Shown: piece by piece, positions 27,451 to 36,558 of the stretch
Position numbering within the stretch: the first letter of the stretch is position 1
Layout of the letters: each line of letters starts with the position of its first letter
NCBI RefSeq assembly: GCF_900104645.1
Contig: NZ_FNWE01000002.1
Span: 573,289 to 637,288, forward strand
Reading direction: 5' to 3'
DNA from: Alterileibacterium massiliense
GTDB lineage: Bacteria; Bacillota; Clostridia; Peptostreptococcales; Anaerovoracaceae
DNA length: 64,000 nt
The notes under the pieces: model-generated
Database searches by the model: none
Told to the model about the DNA's origin: nothing
What the model saw: the letters and a program-made list of their open reading frames with translations, nothing else
Translations under genes and position numbers: made by a program

Positions 27451-28725
27451 ATGAATTTAACTGATGAGCAAAGAAAAATATTGAATGGAAGCCAAGGCGA
27501 GATTATGGCAAAGGTTATGGAAACGATGATGAGATATGGAGAGCTTTTCGGTGCGGATTCAATGGTTGAAATTACAGGAAAGTACAATCATCTTGTAACT
27601 TCCTTTGGACTTAAGGGAATTGCAGCCGTTTATGAGCTTATGGATAAATTGATTGAAGCAGGCATATCTTCATCGCAAAAGTTTTCAATGGATCCAAGAC
27701 CTCTTGACCCAAATGTTCCATCTAATTTTCTGCAAGATTTCGTCTTTAAGAAGATTATGTATACCAGGCAGGATAGTTACGAAAAGCAGCTGAGAAAACT
27801 TGGAGCTTTGAGTGATGATGCCTATACCTGCACCTGTTATATGGACGAGGTCGGAAATGTGCCAAAGGAGGGCGATGTCCTTTCTTGGGCAGAGTCATCT
27901 GCGGTCGTATATGCGAACTCGGTCTTAGGTGCTAGATGCAATCGAAATTCTGGAATAATTGACCTTATGGGCTCAATACTTGGATATGTTCCTAAGTTCG
28001 GTCTTATCACTGATGAGGGGAGAAAGGCTAAGTGGATTGTAGAAATAAAAACCAAGAAAAAGCCTGAGGCACAGCTCCTCGGCTCTGCAATAGGAATGAA
28101 GGTCATGGAAGATGTTCCATATATCATTGGACTTGATAAATGGCTAAAGGTATTAGATGATGATGCAAAGACCTATCTTAAAGACTTCGGTGCGGCAACT
28201 GCATCAAATGGCTCTGTAGGACTTTATCATATAGAAAATCTGACACCTGAAGCTAAAAAGCAGGGAAGAGATTTGATAAATAAAGATGCTAAGGTATATG
28301 TAATTGATGATGCTGAGCTAAAAAGGGTATATGATAACTATCCTATAATGTGGAAAAAGACGAATGCAAAACCTAAGATGTGCTTTATGGGCTGTCCTCA
28401 TATGAGCATATCACAGCTCAAAGACTGGGCAAAAAAGATAGATTTATCACTTAAAGAAAACAATTTAAAAAAGGTAACAATTCCAACTGTATTTACAGCA
28501 GCACCTCAGGTTCTTGATAAATTTAGAGGCACTGAAGAATTTGAGATTTTGGATAATGCGGGAGTGATTTTATCCTATATTTGCCCGCTTATGTATATGA
28601 ATAATCCTCTATGTGCTAGAATGCCCGTAATAACTTCAAGCAATAAGCTCAGGACATATACAACAGCAAGGTATTATACAGATGAGGAGATATTGAAACA
28701 GATTACAGGAGGTAGTAAGTTATGA
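27451..28725 (+). CDS. Aconitase X large (catalytic) subunit
   Basis: AcnX (DUF521) enzymes are Fe-S dehydratases; characterised members are cis-3-hydroxy-L-proline dehydratase in bacteria and phosphomevalonate dehydratase in archaea. The family blocks are present: CTCYMDEVGNVP near residue 127, SWAESSAVVYANSVLGARCN, MCFMGCPHMSISQLKDW, and the C-terminal ICPLMYMNNPLCARMPVITS with cluster-type cysteines. The start is ATG 27451, fixed by AGGAGG at 27441-27446; longer in-frame starts would overlap the reductase gene. 424 residues. The small subunit overlaps by 4 nt. The substrate here is unknown; no proline racemase or hydroxyproline gene is nearby. Confidence 0.88.
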   Translation: MNLTDEQRKILNGSQGEIMAKVMETMMRYGELFGADSMVEITGKYNHLVTSFGLKGIAAVYELMDKLIEAGISSSQKFSMDPRPLDPNVPSNFLQDFVFKKIMYTRQDSYEKQLRKLGALSDDAYTCTCYMDEVGNVPKEGDVLSWAESSAVVYANSVLGARCNRNSGIIDLMGSILGYVPKFGLITDEGRKAKWIVEIKTKKKPEAQLLGSAIGMKVMEDVPYIIGLDKWLKVLDDDAKTYLKDFGAATASNGSVGLYHIENLTPEAKKQGRDLINKDAKVYVIDDAELKRVYDNYPIMWKKTNAKPKMCFMGCPHMSISQLKDWAKKIDLSLKENNLKKVTIPTVFTAAPQVLDKFRGTEEFEILDNAGVILSYICPLMYMNNPLCARMPVITSSNKLRTYTTARYYTDEEILKQITGGSKL

Positions 28726-29168
28726 AAACTTTTCAGGGAAGAGTAGTCGCAAAAGGTAAGGTAACTGCACCTGCACTTGTTTCGCACCAGGGTCTTAACA
28801 CGCTAGCATCATTTCAGAAAGCATTGCAATTCGGAGATAAAGACGCAACCTGCGGAGATCAGGATAATAAGGATTTATTTGGGAAAAAGATGGCAGGAAA
28901 AGCCCTATGCCTACCGAGGACGATAGGCTCTACAACAGGCGGACTTGTAATTTACTGTGCCTGCTCATTAAAGAGGCAACCGGCGTGCATGCTTTTTTCA
29001 GAGCCAATTGATTCGCTTGCAGCAGCAGGGGCAATTTTATCAGATGTTTGGCTTGATGATGTATCGATGCCGGTCATAGATTCACTTGGTGAGGAATTTC
29101 TGAGCTATGTCAAAGACGATATGGAAATCATGGTAGAAGATGGAGGAGTTGTTAAAGTTAAGGGATAA
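28722..29168 (+). CDS. Aconitase X small subunit (swivel domain, DUF126)
   Basis: This 148-residue swivelling-domain partner of the large subunit completes the active site. The hallmark serine loop is LPRTIGSTTGGLVIY near residues 64-78, and the opening FQGRVVAKGKVTAPALVS matches the family start. Its ATG overlaps the large-subunit stop (ATGA), so the two are made in equal amounts. It is the last gene of the operon; 14 nt further on the convergent ABC permease gene ends, with no terminator visible between them. Confidence 0.88.
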   Translation: MKTFQGRVVAKGKVTAPALVSHQGLNTLASFQKALQFGDKDATCGDQDNKDLFGKKMAGKALCLPRTIGSTTGGLVIYCACSLKRQPACMLFSEPIDSLAAAGAILSDVWLDDVSMPVIDSLGEEFLSYVKDDMEIMVEDGGVVKVKG

Positions 29169-29182
29169 GAATAAGCAATATT

Positions 29183-31462
29183 TTACTCCTGATATTTTAA
29201 AGCTTCGACCATATCGATTTTTCTATTTTTGCGAGCTATCATTCCACTTACAAAAAGTGACATAGACAGGGTTAAAATTATAGTAAATAAATAAGATGGA
29301 ATACCTATAGACATCTTCATCTCATATTCAGATGCGAGAGATTTTAACATGGAAGATAGTGTTAATATCCCCAAAGGTATTCCTATTATTATGCCCATAA
29401 TGGAAATAAGGAGATTTTGGTTATATAGAATCTTGCCTATTTTATTGTCGCGAAAGCCGACAACCTTAAGCGTTGCCATTTCACGGTACCTCTCAACATA
29501 GCTCATTGTTCCTAGGTTATAAAGGACTATAATACCTAAAACTAATGCTCCTGCCACATAGAGATAGAGCATATTATTCATTATTGAAAGGAAAACCTCA
29601 AAAGAATCCATTATCATCTTCTTTGAGTGAACGGATTTTATATTATTTGATAATTCTATATCGCCTTTTTTTACATCTGTATAAACAGAATCAATCTTAT
29701 ATGGAATATTTAATTTTTGAGCATATTTATCTGAAATAATAATATTTTTACTCGTGCTTCTAAATATTCCATTAACTACCATATCAAACTTTTCATTACC
29801 GCCATATGGACTGATTGAAAATGTATCTCCCTCGTGAAGATTAAATTTTTCTGAAATACGCATACAAATATATGCTCCGTCATTTTTAATCTTGAATTGC
29901 TTAGAGTTTTTGTCAATTGTTTGAATTTTGCCATTTTCTAAGTTGTATATATCTAGATTTACATTTTTTTCTTTGAGTTTGACATTTGTTGAAGCTCCAT
30001 AATCTCCATTATATCGTTTGATAATATCAAATCTCTCATCATCGCTCGCATTTTCAGATAGGTAAATTTTTGAAGAGTAATTCAATCCATTTTCATAATA
30101 CACATCGAGGAAATCATTCATAGTTTCCTTTATACCGAAAGAGGCTATAGTTATAATTGTACAACCAATTATTCCAACGAGACTCATAGCAGTTCTAGTT
30201 TTGTGCCTTACAATATCTCTTAAATTCCAGCGAGTGCCAAAGGGAATTAGTTTAAAAATTTTTGTTTTTTCTATTAACATAGGTTTTACCTTCTTAGGAA
30301 TATATGGAGAAAGTGCTTCTGAGGCAGTCCCTTTTAACATATTTCTTACTGATAGGTATCCAATAAATGTTAATGTAAATATAATAATAATTATAAGTGG
30401 ATAACAATACCAAGGGCTTACTAACTTCCATTCAGGCAAATCAAGATATGTGCCCATCATTCCTTTTGGATTCATGATAATCCAAGCTAGAAAATAACCT
30501 AGAGCAATTCCTAGAATCGAACCGAGCGAAGATATGATAAATGCTAATGATGTATAGTGAAATACAATTTTACTGTCATGAAAACCAAGAGCCTTTAGTG
30601 TGCCAATCTGAGATTTTTCTTTTACAGTCAAACGGTGCATGGTGCTAATCATTGTTAACAGGGCAATTAAAAGAAATAATGCTGGGAGTATACTTCCCAT
30701 TGCCTTACCCTCGCTAACCTCGCCTTCAGCTTGAGAATAAGAAAGCGTATCCTCTTTAGGAATAATTAAATTTGTATTACCAAGAGCCTTATCAGCTTCC
30801 TTAGAAAAAGTTTTTGCATCAATATTTGAGAGGACATTTATATTAGGATAGTAAGGAAATCCCAAGGTTTCCTCATATAAAGCAGGAGATATGTATGCAA
30901 AACCGTGAGATTTAAAATCTGGCATTATCTGAGTTTTATCGCTGACGCATATCATCTGTTCTCCAGCCTTTATTAAACCTCTGACCCTACCTTTTAATTT
31001 GATATTATTATATGTAAAATACAGGCTGTCACCAATTGAGATTTTATTCTTTTTTGCATATTGATCGGATAACCAAATTCCGTCATCACTATTTTTATTA
31101 TATTTTTCACCATCGATTAGAACAAATGATGATACATCAAAATTGGTTGTAATCGAGATAGCTACCGTATCTCCTGATTTTTCATTTACATCTGCATTGA
31201 TTGTTATAAATCTTGAAGCATTTTTAACGCCTTTAATATCGAGGATATTATTTAAATCTTCTTCTGAAAATCCATTGCTATTTATGAGCCTGTAATCAGC
31301 ATAATTGCTATTTTTAAAAAGAGAAAACATATTATATTCAATACTTTTCCATTCAATATTAAAGCAGGTAAACATACCAATACCCAGCATAACCATTAAT
31401 ATCATTGAAATAAATTGGACTTTATAAAGCCAAAAAGTCCTTAACATTTTTTTTCTCAGCAT
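29183..31462 (-). CDS. MacB/FtsX-family ABC transporter permease
   Basis: This 759-residue membrane protein has one N-terminal helix (FISMILMVMLGIGMFTCF), a large extracellular domain, three central helices (near 245-390), a second extracellular domain after another helix (TAMSLVGIIGCTIITIASFG), and three C-terminal helices with the FtsX-type cytoplasmic TLKVVGFRDNKIGKIL loop. Such double-FtsX permeases move lipoproteins, peptides or antibiotics outward, or work mechanically. The start is ATG 31462, set by AAAGGAGCT; an in-frame ATG at 31519 would overlap the ATPase gene. It follows the ATPase by 10 nt. The substrate is unknown and no sensor kinase pair is adjacent. Confidence 0.88.
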   Translation of the reverse strand: MLRKKMLRTFWLYKVQFISMILMVMLGIGMFTCFNIEWKSIEYNMFSLFKNSNYADYRLINSNGFSEEDLNNILDIKGVKNASRFITINADVNEKSGDTVAISITTNFDVSSFVLIDGEKYNKNSDDGIWLSDQYAKKNKISIGDSLYFTYNNIKLKGRVRGLIKAGEQMICVSDKTQIMPDFKSHGFAYISPALYEETLGFPYYPNINVLSNIDAKTFSKEADKALGNTNLIIPKEDTLSYSQAEGEVSEGKAMGSILPALFLLIALLTMISTMHRLTVKEKSQIGTLKALGFHDSKIVFHYTSLAFIISSLGSILGIALGYFLAWIIMNPKGMMGTYLDLPEWKLVSPWYCYPLIIIIIFTLTFIGYLSVRNMLKGTASEALSPYIPKKVKPMLIEKTKIFKLIPFGTRWNLRDIVRHKTRTAMSLVGIIGCTIITIASFGIKETMNDFLDVYYENGLNYSSKIYLSENASDDERFDIIKRYNGDYGASTNVKLKEKNVNLDIYNLENGKIQTIDKNSKQFKIKNDGAYICMRISEKFNLHEGDTFSISPYGGNEKFDMVVNGIFRSTSKNIIISDKYAQKLNIPYKIDSVYTDVKKGDIELSNNIKSVHSKKMIMDSFEVFLSIMNNMLYLYVAGALVLGIIVLYNLGTMSYVERYREMATLKVVGFRDNKIGKILYNQNLLISIMGIIIGIPLGILTLSSMLKSLASEYEMKMSIGIPSYLFTIILTLSMSLFVSGMIARKNRKIDMVEALKYQE

Positions 31463-31472
31463 ATTAGCTCCT

Positions 31473-32189
31473 TTACCATTCAATTTCATCTGGAGAAAGT
31501 GGGATTTCCTGCTCATCAATGCTTAGAATCCTACCATTTTTTACATTCATAACTATATCAGCCATTTTTGCAATGTTTTGATTATGAGTTACGATAATAA
31601 TGGTTTTACCATAATCCTTTGAAAGTTTCTTAAGATGCTTTAAAATAAGAACACCGGTTTCAGAATCAAGGGCTCCGGTAGGCTCGTCGCAAAGCAGAAT
31701 TTTAGGATTTTTTGCTAGAGCCCTTGCTATAGAAACACGCTGTTGTTCACCACCTGATAGCTCAGATGGGAAATTATTTATATGATCTAATAATCCTACT
31801 GCTTCAAGCATTTTGTCAGCTGAAAGTGAATTATCAGATATTTCATCAACGAGTGCGATGTTTTCATATACGGTTAGGGTTGGTATTAAATTATAAAATT
31901 GGAAGATAAAGCCGACAGTTTCTGCACGATAATCGGCGAGCTCATTTTTATCTAAGGTTGAAATATCTTTACCAAACACCCGTATCTTACCGTTTGTGGG
32001 GCTGTCAAGGCCTCCAAGCAAATTTAGGAGGGTACTTTTACCTGCACCGGAAGGACCCAAGATAACCACAAAGCTACCTTCGTCGAGCTTGAAATTTATG
32101 CTATCCAAGGCTTTAAGCTCATGGTCACCGCTTTTATATATTCTGCTAACATTATCAAATTCAATCGCTTTATATTCAGCCTCAGTCAT
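31473..32189 (-). CDS. MacB/LolD-type ABC transporter ATPase
   Basis: This 238-residue ATPase has Walker [14 protein letters not shown]-loop [17 protein letters not shown], signature [19 protein letters not shown] and Walker [17 protein letters not shown], the set seen in lipoprotein, peptide and bacitracin-type exporters. The start at ATG 32189 has GGGAGGAATATA upstream. It forms a two-gene operon with the FtsX-like permease and is divergent from exonuclease III. Confidence 0.93.
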   Translation of the reverse strand: MTEAEYKAIEFDNVSRIYKSGDHELKALDSINFKLDEGSFVVILGPSGAGKSTLLNLLGGLDSPTNGKIRVFGKDISTLDKNELADYRAETVGFIFQFYNLIPTLTVYENIALVDEISDNSLSADKMLEAVGLLDHINNFPSELSGGEQQRVSIARALAKNPKILLCDEPTGALDSETGVLILKHLKKLSKDYGKTIIIVTHNQNIAKMADIVMNVKNGRILSIDEQEIPLSPDEIEW

Positions 32190-32411
32190 TATATTCCTCC
32201 CATATTAATGATTTTATCGGTCGCTTATGTTAGACCAAGCTAACTACATTCGTTATTATACTACAAATATTAATCAATTTGCATATTTTTTCTTGATAAA
32301 TTGATATAGTATTCTTATTTAATTAAGTGTATGATATTAGTAGAAAAAAGATACAATATAAAATTTAATAGATAATAGTTAGTAGATAGGAAAGGAGTTT
32401 TCTTAAAATAT

Positions 32412-33164
32412 ATGACGAAATTTATATCGTGGAATGTTAATGGTTTTAGGGCTATTTTGAAAAAAGGTTTTGATGAAATTTTTAAAGATATTGATGCTGA
32501 TTTCTTTTGCCTTCAGGAAACGAAGATGCAGGAGGGTCAGGCGGACTTTCATCCAGAGGGATATTTTGAATATTATAACTATGCAATTAAAAAAGGGTAT
32601 TCAGGAACAGCGATTTTTGCAAAAAAAGAACCTCTTGATGTCAAATATGGGATAGATGGAAAGCATGATGACGAGGGCAGGGTGATAACTCTTGAATACG
32701 AAGATTTCTACCTAGTATGTGCTTATGTTCCAAACGCACAGCCGGCTTTAAAAAGAATAGATTATCGCATGGAATATGAGGACGATTTGAGAAATTATCT
32801 GACTTCATTAGATGCAAAAAAGCCTGTAATATACTGTGGAGATTTAAATGTTGCACATAATGAGATAGATTTAAAAAATCCTAAGTCAAACCGTGGGAAT
32901 CCGGGATTTTCAGATGAAGAGAGAGGAAAGTTTTCTAATCTTCTGGATTCAGGCTTTACCGATTCGTTCAGGCATCTATATCCAGATAAAGAGGGAGTCT
33001 ATTCTTGGTGGTCATACCGCTTTAATGCCAGAGCAAACAATGCCGGCTGGCGTATCGACTACTTCGTCATATCTGACAGACTAAAGGATAGAATTGAGGA
33101 AGCTTCTATTTTGACAGATATTTATGGTAGCGATCACTGCCCAGTTTGCTTGGTTTTAAAATAG
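32412..33164 (+). CDS. xth: Exodeoxyribonuclease III (AP endonuclease)
   Basis: It cuts at abasic sites and trims 3' blocked ends in base excision repair. The exonuclease-endonuclease-phosphatase fold is seen in full: KFISWNVNGFRA at the start, the catalytic glutamate in CLQETKMQ, YCGDLNVAHNEIDL, the WSYRFNARANNAGWRIDYF block and the final GSDHCPVCLVL histidine. 250 residues is normal, and the sequence type resembles Bacillus ExoA. GAAAGGAGT is the ribosome site. It stands alone before the glutaredoxin-like gene, with a 12-bp tandem repeat just after the stop. Confidence 0.96.
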   Translation: MTKFISWNVNGFRAILKKGFDEIFKDIDADFFCLQETKMQEGQADFHPEGYFEYYNYAIKKGYSGTAIFAKKEPLDVKYGIDGKHDDEGRVITLEYEDFYLVCAYVPNAQPALKRIDYRMEYEDDLRNYLTSLDAKKPVIYCGDLNVAHNEIDLKNPKSNRGNPGFSDEERGKFSNLLDSGFTDSFRHLYPDKEGVYSWWSYRFNARANNAGWRIDYFVISDRLKDRIEEASILTDIYGSDHCPVCLVLK

Positions 33165-33166
33165 GA

Positions 33167-33214
33167 TTGGTTATACAATTGGCTTTAAAAAAGCTATACA
33201 AATAGGCTATAAAA
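33167..33214. repeat. Four degenerate copies of a 12-bp unit after the exonuclease III stop
   Basis: TTGGTTATACAA, TTGGCTTTAAAA, AAGCTATACAAA and TAGGCTATAAAA with exact 12-bp spacing, starting 2 nt after the stop codon. A related 12-mer (TTGGTTTTAAAA) forms the end of the gene at 33150-33161. Confidence 0.7.
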
Positions 33215-33300
33215 TTTTTATAAAATAGTCCCGTTATTCAATAAAAAACAAAATAGCTATAAGTAGATGTTAAATTATTAAATGAAATAAAGGAGAGAAA

Positions 33301-33579
33301 ATGAAAAAGATTACAGCATTTGAATACGAGGGTTGTCCATATTGTGAGCAAGGTAAAAAGGCTATAGATGAGCTTATAAAAGAAAATCCTGAATATGGCA
33401 AAATCGAAATAGAATGGATTGAGGAGCACGAGCATCCCGAAATAATAGCAAATTATGATTATCAGGCAACGCCATCTATGTTTATTGGAAAAGAAAAATT
33501 ATATGAGGCACATCTCTATGAAAAATATGAGGAGTGCAAGGAAAATATAAGGAAGGTCTTTGAAAAGGCTGTCAAATAG
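33301..33579 (+). CDS. Glutaredoxin/thioredoxin-like small redox protein
   Basis: This 92-residue thioredoxin-fold protein has an active-site CPYC motif (residues 14-17 in YEGCPYCEQGKKA) and a cis-proline segment ATPSMFIGKEKLYE near 58-71. CPYC is the classic glutaredoxin motif, though the protein may be reduced by thioredoxin reductase, since no glutathione genes are seen. GGAGAG is just upstream. It precedes the Nudix gene by 20 nt, probably co-transcribed. Confidence 0.88.
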   Translation: MKKITAFEYEGCPYCEQGKKAIDELIKENPEYGKIEIEWIEEHEHPEIIANYDYQATPSMFIGKEKLYEAHLYEKYEECKENIRKVFEKAVK

Positions 33580-33599
33580 ATTAAAAGTTAGGAAGAAAA

Positions 33600-34073
33600 A
33601 TGTATAAACTCAGCACACTCTGTTATATTAAAAGAGACGACAGCATCTTAATGCTCCACAGGGTAAAAAAGAAAAATGACATAAATAAGGGCAAATGGAT
33701 AGGAGTCGGAGGGCATTTTGAGGATGGCGAAAGTCCGGAGGAATGCCTTATTAGAGAGGTGTTAGAGGAAACAGGGCTAAAGCTCACATCATATAAATTT
33801 AGGGCGATAATTACATTTATATATGATAAAGACATTACCGAATATATGCACTTATATACGGCAGATGAATTTTTCGGAGAGATGATAGAATGTGACGAGG
33901 GGAATCTATCTTGGGTTCCAAAGAGTAAACTTTTAGACCTCGAGCTCTGGGACGGCGATAAGATATTTTTAAAACTGCTTGATGAAAGAGATGATTTTTT
34001 CTCTTTAAAGCTCATATATGATAAAAATGATAACTTAGTAGAGGCTGTCCTTGATGGCAATAGAATAAAATAG
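33600..34073 (+). CDS. Nudix hydrolase, MutT / 8-oxo-dGTPase-like
   Basis: This 157-residue hydrolase of nucleoside-diphosphate-linked compounds has the Nudix box intact: GHFEDGE followed by CLIREVLEETGL (about residues 39-61), matching GX5EX7REUXEEXGU. The opening LCYIKRDDSILMLHRVKK and the tail LWDGDKIFLKLLDE resemble Gram-positive 8-oxo-dGTP diphosphatases. It follows a redox protein and exonuclease III, so a role in oxidative nucleotide and DNA damage is likely but inferred. Confidence 0.88.
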   Translation: MYKLSTLCYIKRDDSILMLHRVKKKNDINKGKWIGVGGHFEDGESPEECLIREVLEETGLKLTSYKFRAIITFIYDKDITEYMHLYTADEFFGEMIECDEGNLSWVPKSKLLDLELWDGDKIFLKLLDERDDFFSLKLIYDKNDNLVEAVLDGNRIK

Positions 34074-34092
34074 AATATGTGAGAAATTGTAT

Positions 34093-34116
34093 AAGAAAAT
34101 AAGAATACAAGAAAAG
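34093..34116. repeat. 8-bp tandem repeat after the Nudix gene
   Basis: AAGAAAAT, AAGAATAC, AAGAAAAG: three units of exactly 8 bp, 20 nt after the stop codon. Confidence 0.5.
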
Positions 34117-34141
34117 AGCTTAGCGGGTACGCTAAGCTCTT
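34114..34141. terminator. Bidirectional terminator (Nudix gene / transporter gene)
   Basis: Perfect 12-bp stem AAGAGCTTAGCG / CGCTAAGCTCTT with loop GGTA, between convergent genes. T-rich sequence follows on both strands. Confidence 0.85.
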
Positions 34142-34163
34142 AATTATTAAAATTTTAAAGTAA

Positions 34164-35351
34164 TTATGCTTCGTTATCTAATTTATTATCTCTTGCTTTA
34201 ATCTTCTTAAATCCTATGAACCATAGTGGAAGAATGATTATGAACCAGTTGACAATACCAAGATACCTATATGCTGTTGCTACGATAACCATGAGTCCGA
34301 GCTTAGATACAGCATAGCATACTGCAAGGCATAAAACGCTGATTATTGTTTTCTTTAATAGAGGTTTCTTTGTATCTTTCATTACATATGGGTCAATTCT
34401 CTGTACCATTCCAAATATAAATCCTACAGCTGTTGTTATTAGAGCTAGGAATAGAAGTATTGGATATAGAACAGCAAGTGATTTGATATGTAGCTGATTA
34501 ACAATGTATATAGTTGGAAGAGTTCTAGCTACCTGATCAGTGTAAATATCAGGCATTCCTGAGAAGATAAGTAGGCAGATTCCAACGAGCATCAATATAT
34601 TCATTATCGCTCCAAGAATCATAGAACCCTTTGCTTCATTTTTATATATACCGCCTTTGAAAGATGAAGTTATTCCGCCTATAGCTGCAACTTGGAAGCC
34701 TGCATATGTGAGAGCCCACATAAGTGCATTTCCAAAATTACCTGGAACAGTGCTTGCAGAACCCTTGATGCTCCACTTTGTCGCATTAGGATTTACATAT
34801 CTTTCGGACATAAGCTTTGAAATCTGAGGTGCAAATTTAATAAGACCTGCGATTAAAACTATCGAAATTATTATGAGAATAATCGCTGTCATAACCATTG
34901 CGTTCTTTCTTACAACATTCTCTCCGAATATTACAAGCAAGGTGATAATTACGAACATCATTAGAGAACCGACAAATACCGGAAGTCCAAGATATTGCTT
35001 GCCTAAAAGACCGCCCGTTGCGATAGTAGCCGCAGTAGCTGCTATTGTAGTGATGATAATACTTACATCAAGAGCTGGAGTCAAAATCTTAGATGCACCT
35101 CCATAAGCTTCTTTTGACCAAGCATCATATCCCCACTTATCAGTCTGTCTTGCTGTCTCAAGTGCTACATAATATGTAACAGCTATGATGATAAATGTTA
35201 AAATTGGTAAAAAGACGCCAAACCATCCATGGTTGGCAAAATATTGAAGTTCTTGAGTTCCTGATGCGAAACCCGCCCCGCAGTGAGTTGAAAACCATAC
35301 GGTTGCAACACCTACACTGATAGAGGTTAAATATTTTCCGTTTTTATTCAT
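34164..35351 (-). CDS. YkvI-like integral membrane transporter (LeuT-fold superfamily)
   Basis: This 395-residue protein has about ten to eleven hydrophobic helices. The first helix contains the family motif GAGFASGTQELQYFANHG, the unwound substrate/ion site expected in APC/LeuT-fold proteins, and further conserved segments include WALTYAGFQVAAIGG and IFGMVQRID. YkvI-type proteins are predicted secondary transporters, but their substrate is not established. It starts at ATG 35351 after a GGGGGTATT ribosome site, 63 nt after the purine nucleoside phosphorylase gene on the same strand, so nucleoside or base transport is possible but unproven. Confidence 0.8.
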   Translation of the reverse strand: MNKNGKYLTSISVGVATVWFSTHCGAGFASGTQELQYFANHGWFGVFLPILTFIIIAVTYYVALETARQTDKWGYDAWSKEAYGGASKILTPALDVSIIITTIAATAATIATGGLLGKQYLGLPVFVGSLMMFVIITLLVIFGENVVRKNAMVMTAIILIIISIVLIAGLIKFAPQISKLMSERYVNPNATKWSIKGSASTVPGNFGNALMWALTYAGFQVAAIGGITSSFKGGIYKNEAKGSMILGAIMNILMLVGICLLIFSGMPDIYTDQVARTLPTIYIVNQLHIKSLAVLYPILLFLALITTAVGFIFGMVQRIDPYVMKDTKKPLLKKTIISVLCLAVCYAVSKLGLMVIVATAYRYLGIVNWFIIILPLWFIGFKKIKARDNKLDNEA

Positions 35352-35414
35352 GGTTAATACCCCCTATATATAAAAAATATTTAAAGCAACTTACTTGATA
35401 TATTTATAACACTT

Positions 35415-36281
35415 TTATGCGTTGATTGCAATAAAAATAATTTCAGAAAATGATAGCATAGCCCTCTTGCCGGCTTCGATTACCTCATCTCCGCTTAGAG
35501 GTTTATCGAGGATTCCGGAAGCCATATTTGTAATACATGAAATTCCTACAATTTCCATTCCTGAATGTCTCGCAACTATTGCTTCAGGAACTGATGACAT
35601 ACCCACGCAGTCAGCTCCTAGAGTTCTAATCATTCTAACCTCAGCCGGCGTTTCGTAGCTCGGACCCGTCATAAAGGTATAAACACCTTGACGGAGCAAA
35701 ATTCCCTTTTTATCAGCCTTTTCTTTGATTTTTTTTATCAGTTGAGGGGAATATGTATAAGTCATATCGGGAAATCTCGGACCAAGCTCATCAAAATTCG
35801 GACCAATGAGCGGATTATCACCCGATAAATTAATGTGGTCCTCAATAAGCATTAGGTCGCCCGCTTTATAATTCTCATTTACCGCACCTGAGGCATTTGT
35901 AATTATCAACCTCTTAATTCCAAGGATTGCCATAACTCTTATAGGAATTGTTATTTCTTGAAGCGAATATCCCTCATAATGGTGAAATCTACCTGACATT
36001 ATCAATATATATCTGCCGGCGTCATCATTGCTAGTGTCGTAATTGCCGGCTTCATCTTCGCGTTCACATAAGATTAACTTTCCCTTATGACCGGGAGCTG
36101 TAGAAACAGGAAATTCAGGAATATCTGAGTAATTAATCTCCCTTTTGTTTTTAAAATTATTCTCAAAACCGGATAAGCCACTGCCAAGAATAATAGCGGT
36201 ATCTGGCTTAACGCCCATCCAGTCCCTTATAAATTCTGCCGAGATTTCCGCACGATTTTTTAAATTATCCATATCATTCAC
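35415..36281 (-). CDS. punA: Purine-nucleoside phosphorylase (trimeric type)
   Basis: It splits inosine and guanosine with phosphate to the base and ribose 1-phosphate in purine salvage. Typical class II blocks are present: AIILGSGLSGF, FPVSTAPGHKGKL, MSGRFHHYEGYS, ITNASGAVN, the base-binding TGPSYETPAEVRM and GADCVGMSSVPEAI. Length 288 is slightly above normal. The start is GTG 36281 with AAGGAATAAAAGT upstream; an ATG nine bases later is possible. A short stretch of Asp/Asn/Gly (EAGNYDTSNDDAGR, near 73-86) appears as an insertion in a loop. Confidence 0.95.
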   Translation of the reverse strand: MNDMDNLKNRAEISAEFIRDWMGVKPDTAIILGSGLSGFENNFKNKREINYSDIPEFPVSTAPGHKGKLILCEREDEAGNYDTSNDDAGRYILIMSGRFHHYEGYSLQEITIPIRVMAILGIKRLIITNASGAVNENYKAGDLMLIEDHINLSGDNPLIGPNFDELGPRFPDMTYTYSPQLIKKIKEKADKKGILLRQGVYTFMTGPSYETPAEVRMIRTLGADCVGMSSVPEAIVARHSGMEIVGISCITNMASGILDKPLSGDEVIEAGKRAMLSFSEIIFIAINA

Positions 36282-36558
36282 TTTTATTCCTTTTTTTTAA
36301 TTATATTCACAATTTGCTATTATCTCTTTTAAAAAAATATTAATACAACTGACTATTGTTCTTTTTAAAACATTAATTTTAAGAAAATTGATTTTAAAAC
36401 TATGAAAAAACATAAGTATTTAATTTTATGTATAGACTATCTTAATAAATGTAAAACTTGCATATTTCTTTGAAAAATCTTATCATATAGGCGAGATGTA
36501 TTCAAGAATTGAAGAGGTATCGAAGTATATTTACACCCATATTATAAGGAGATAATTG

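Noticed and set aside
36282-36558. Possible purine riboswitch near the nucleoside phosphorylase
   Set aside because: No conserved purine-aptamer sequence on the minus strand; the region is featureless AT-rich DNA.
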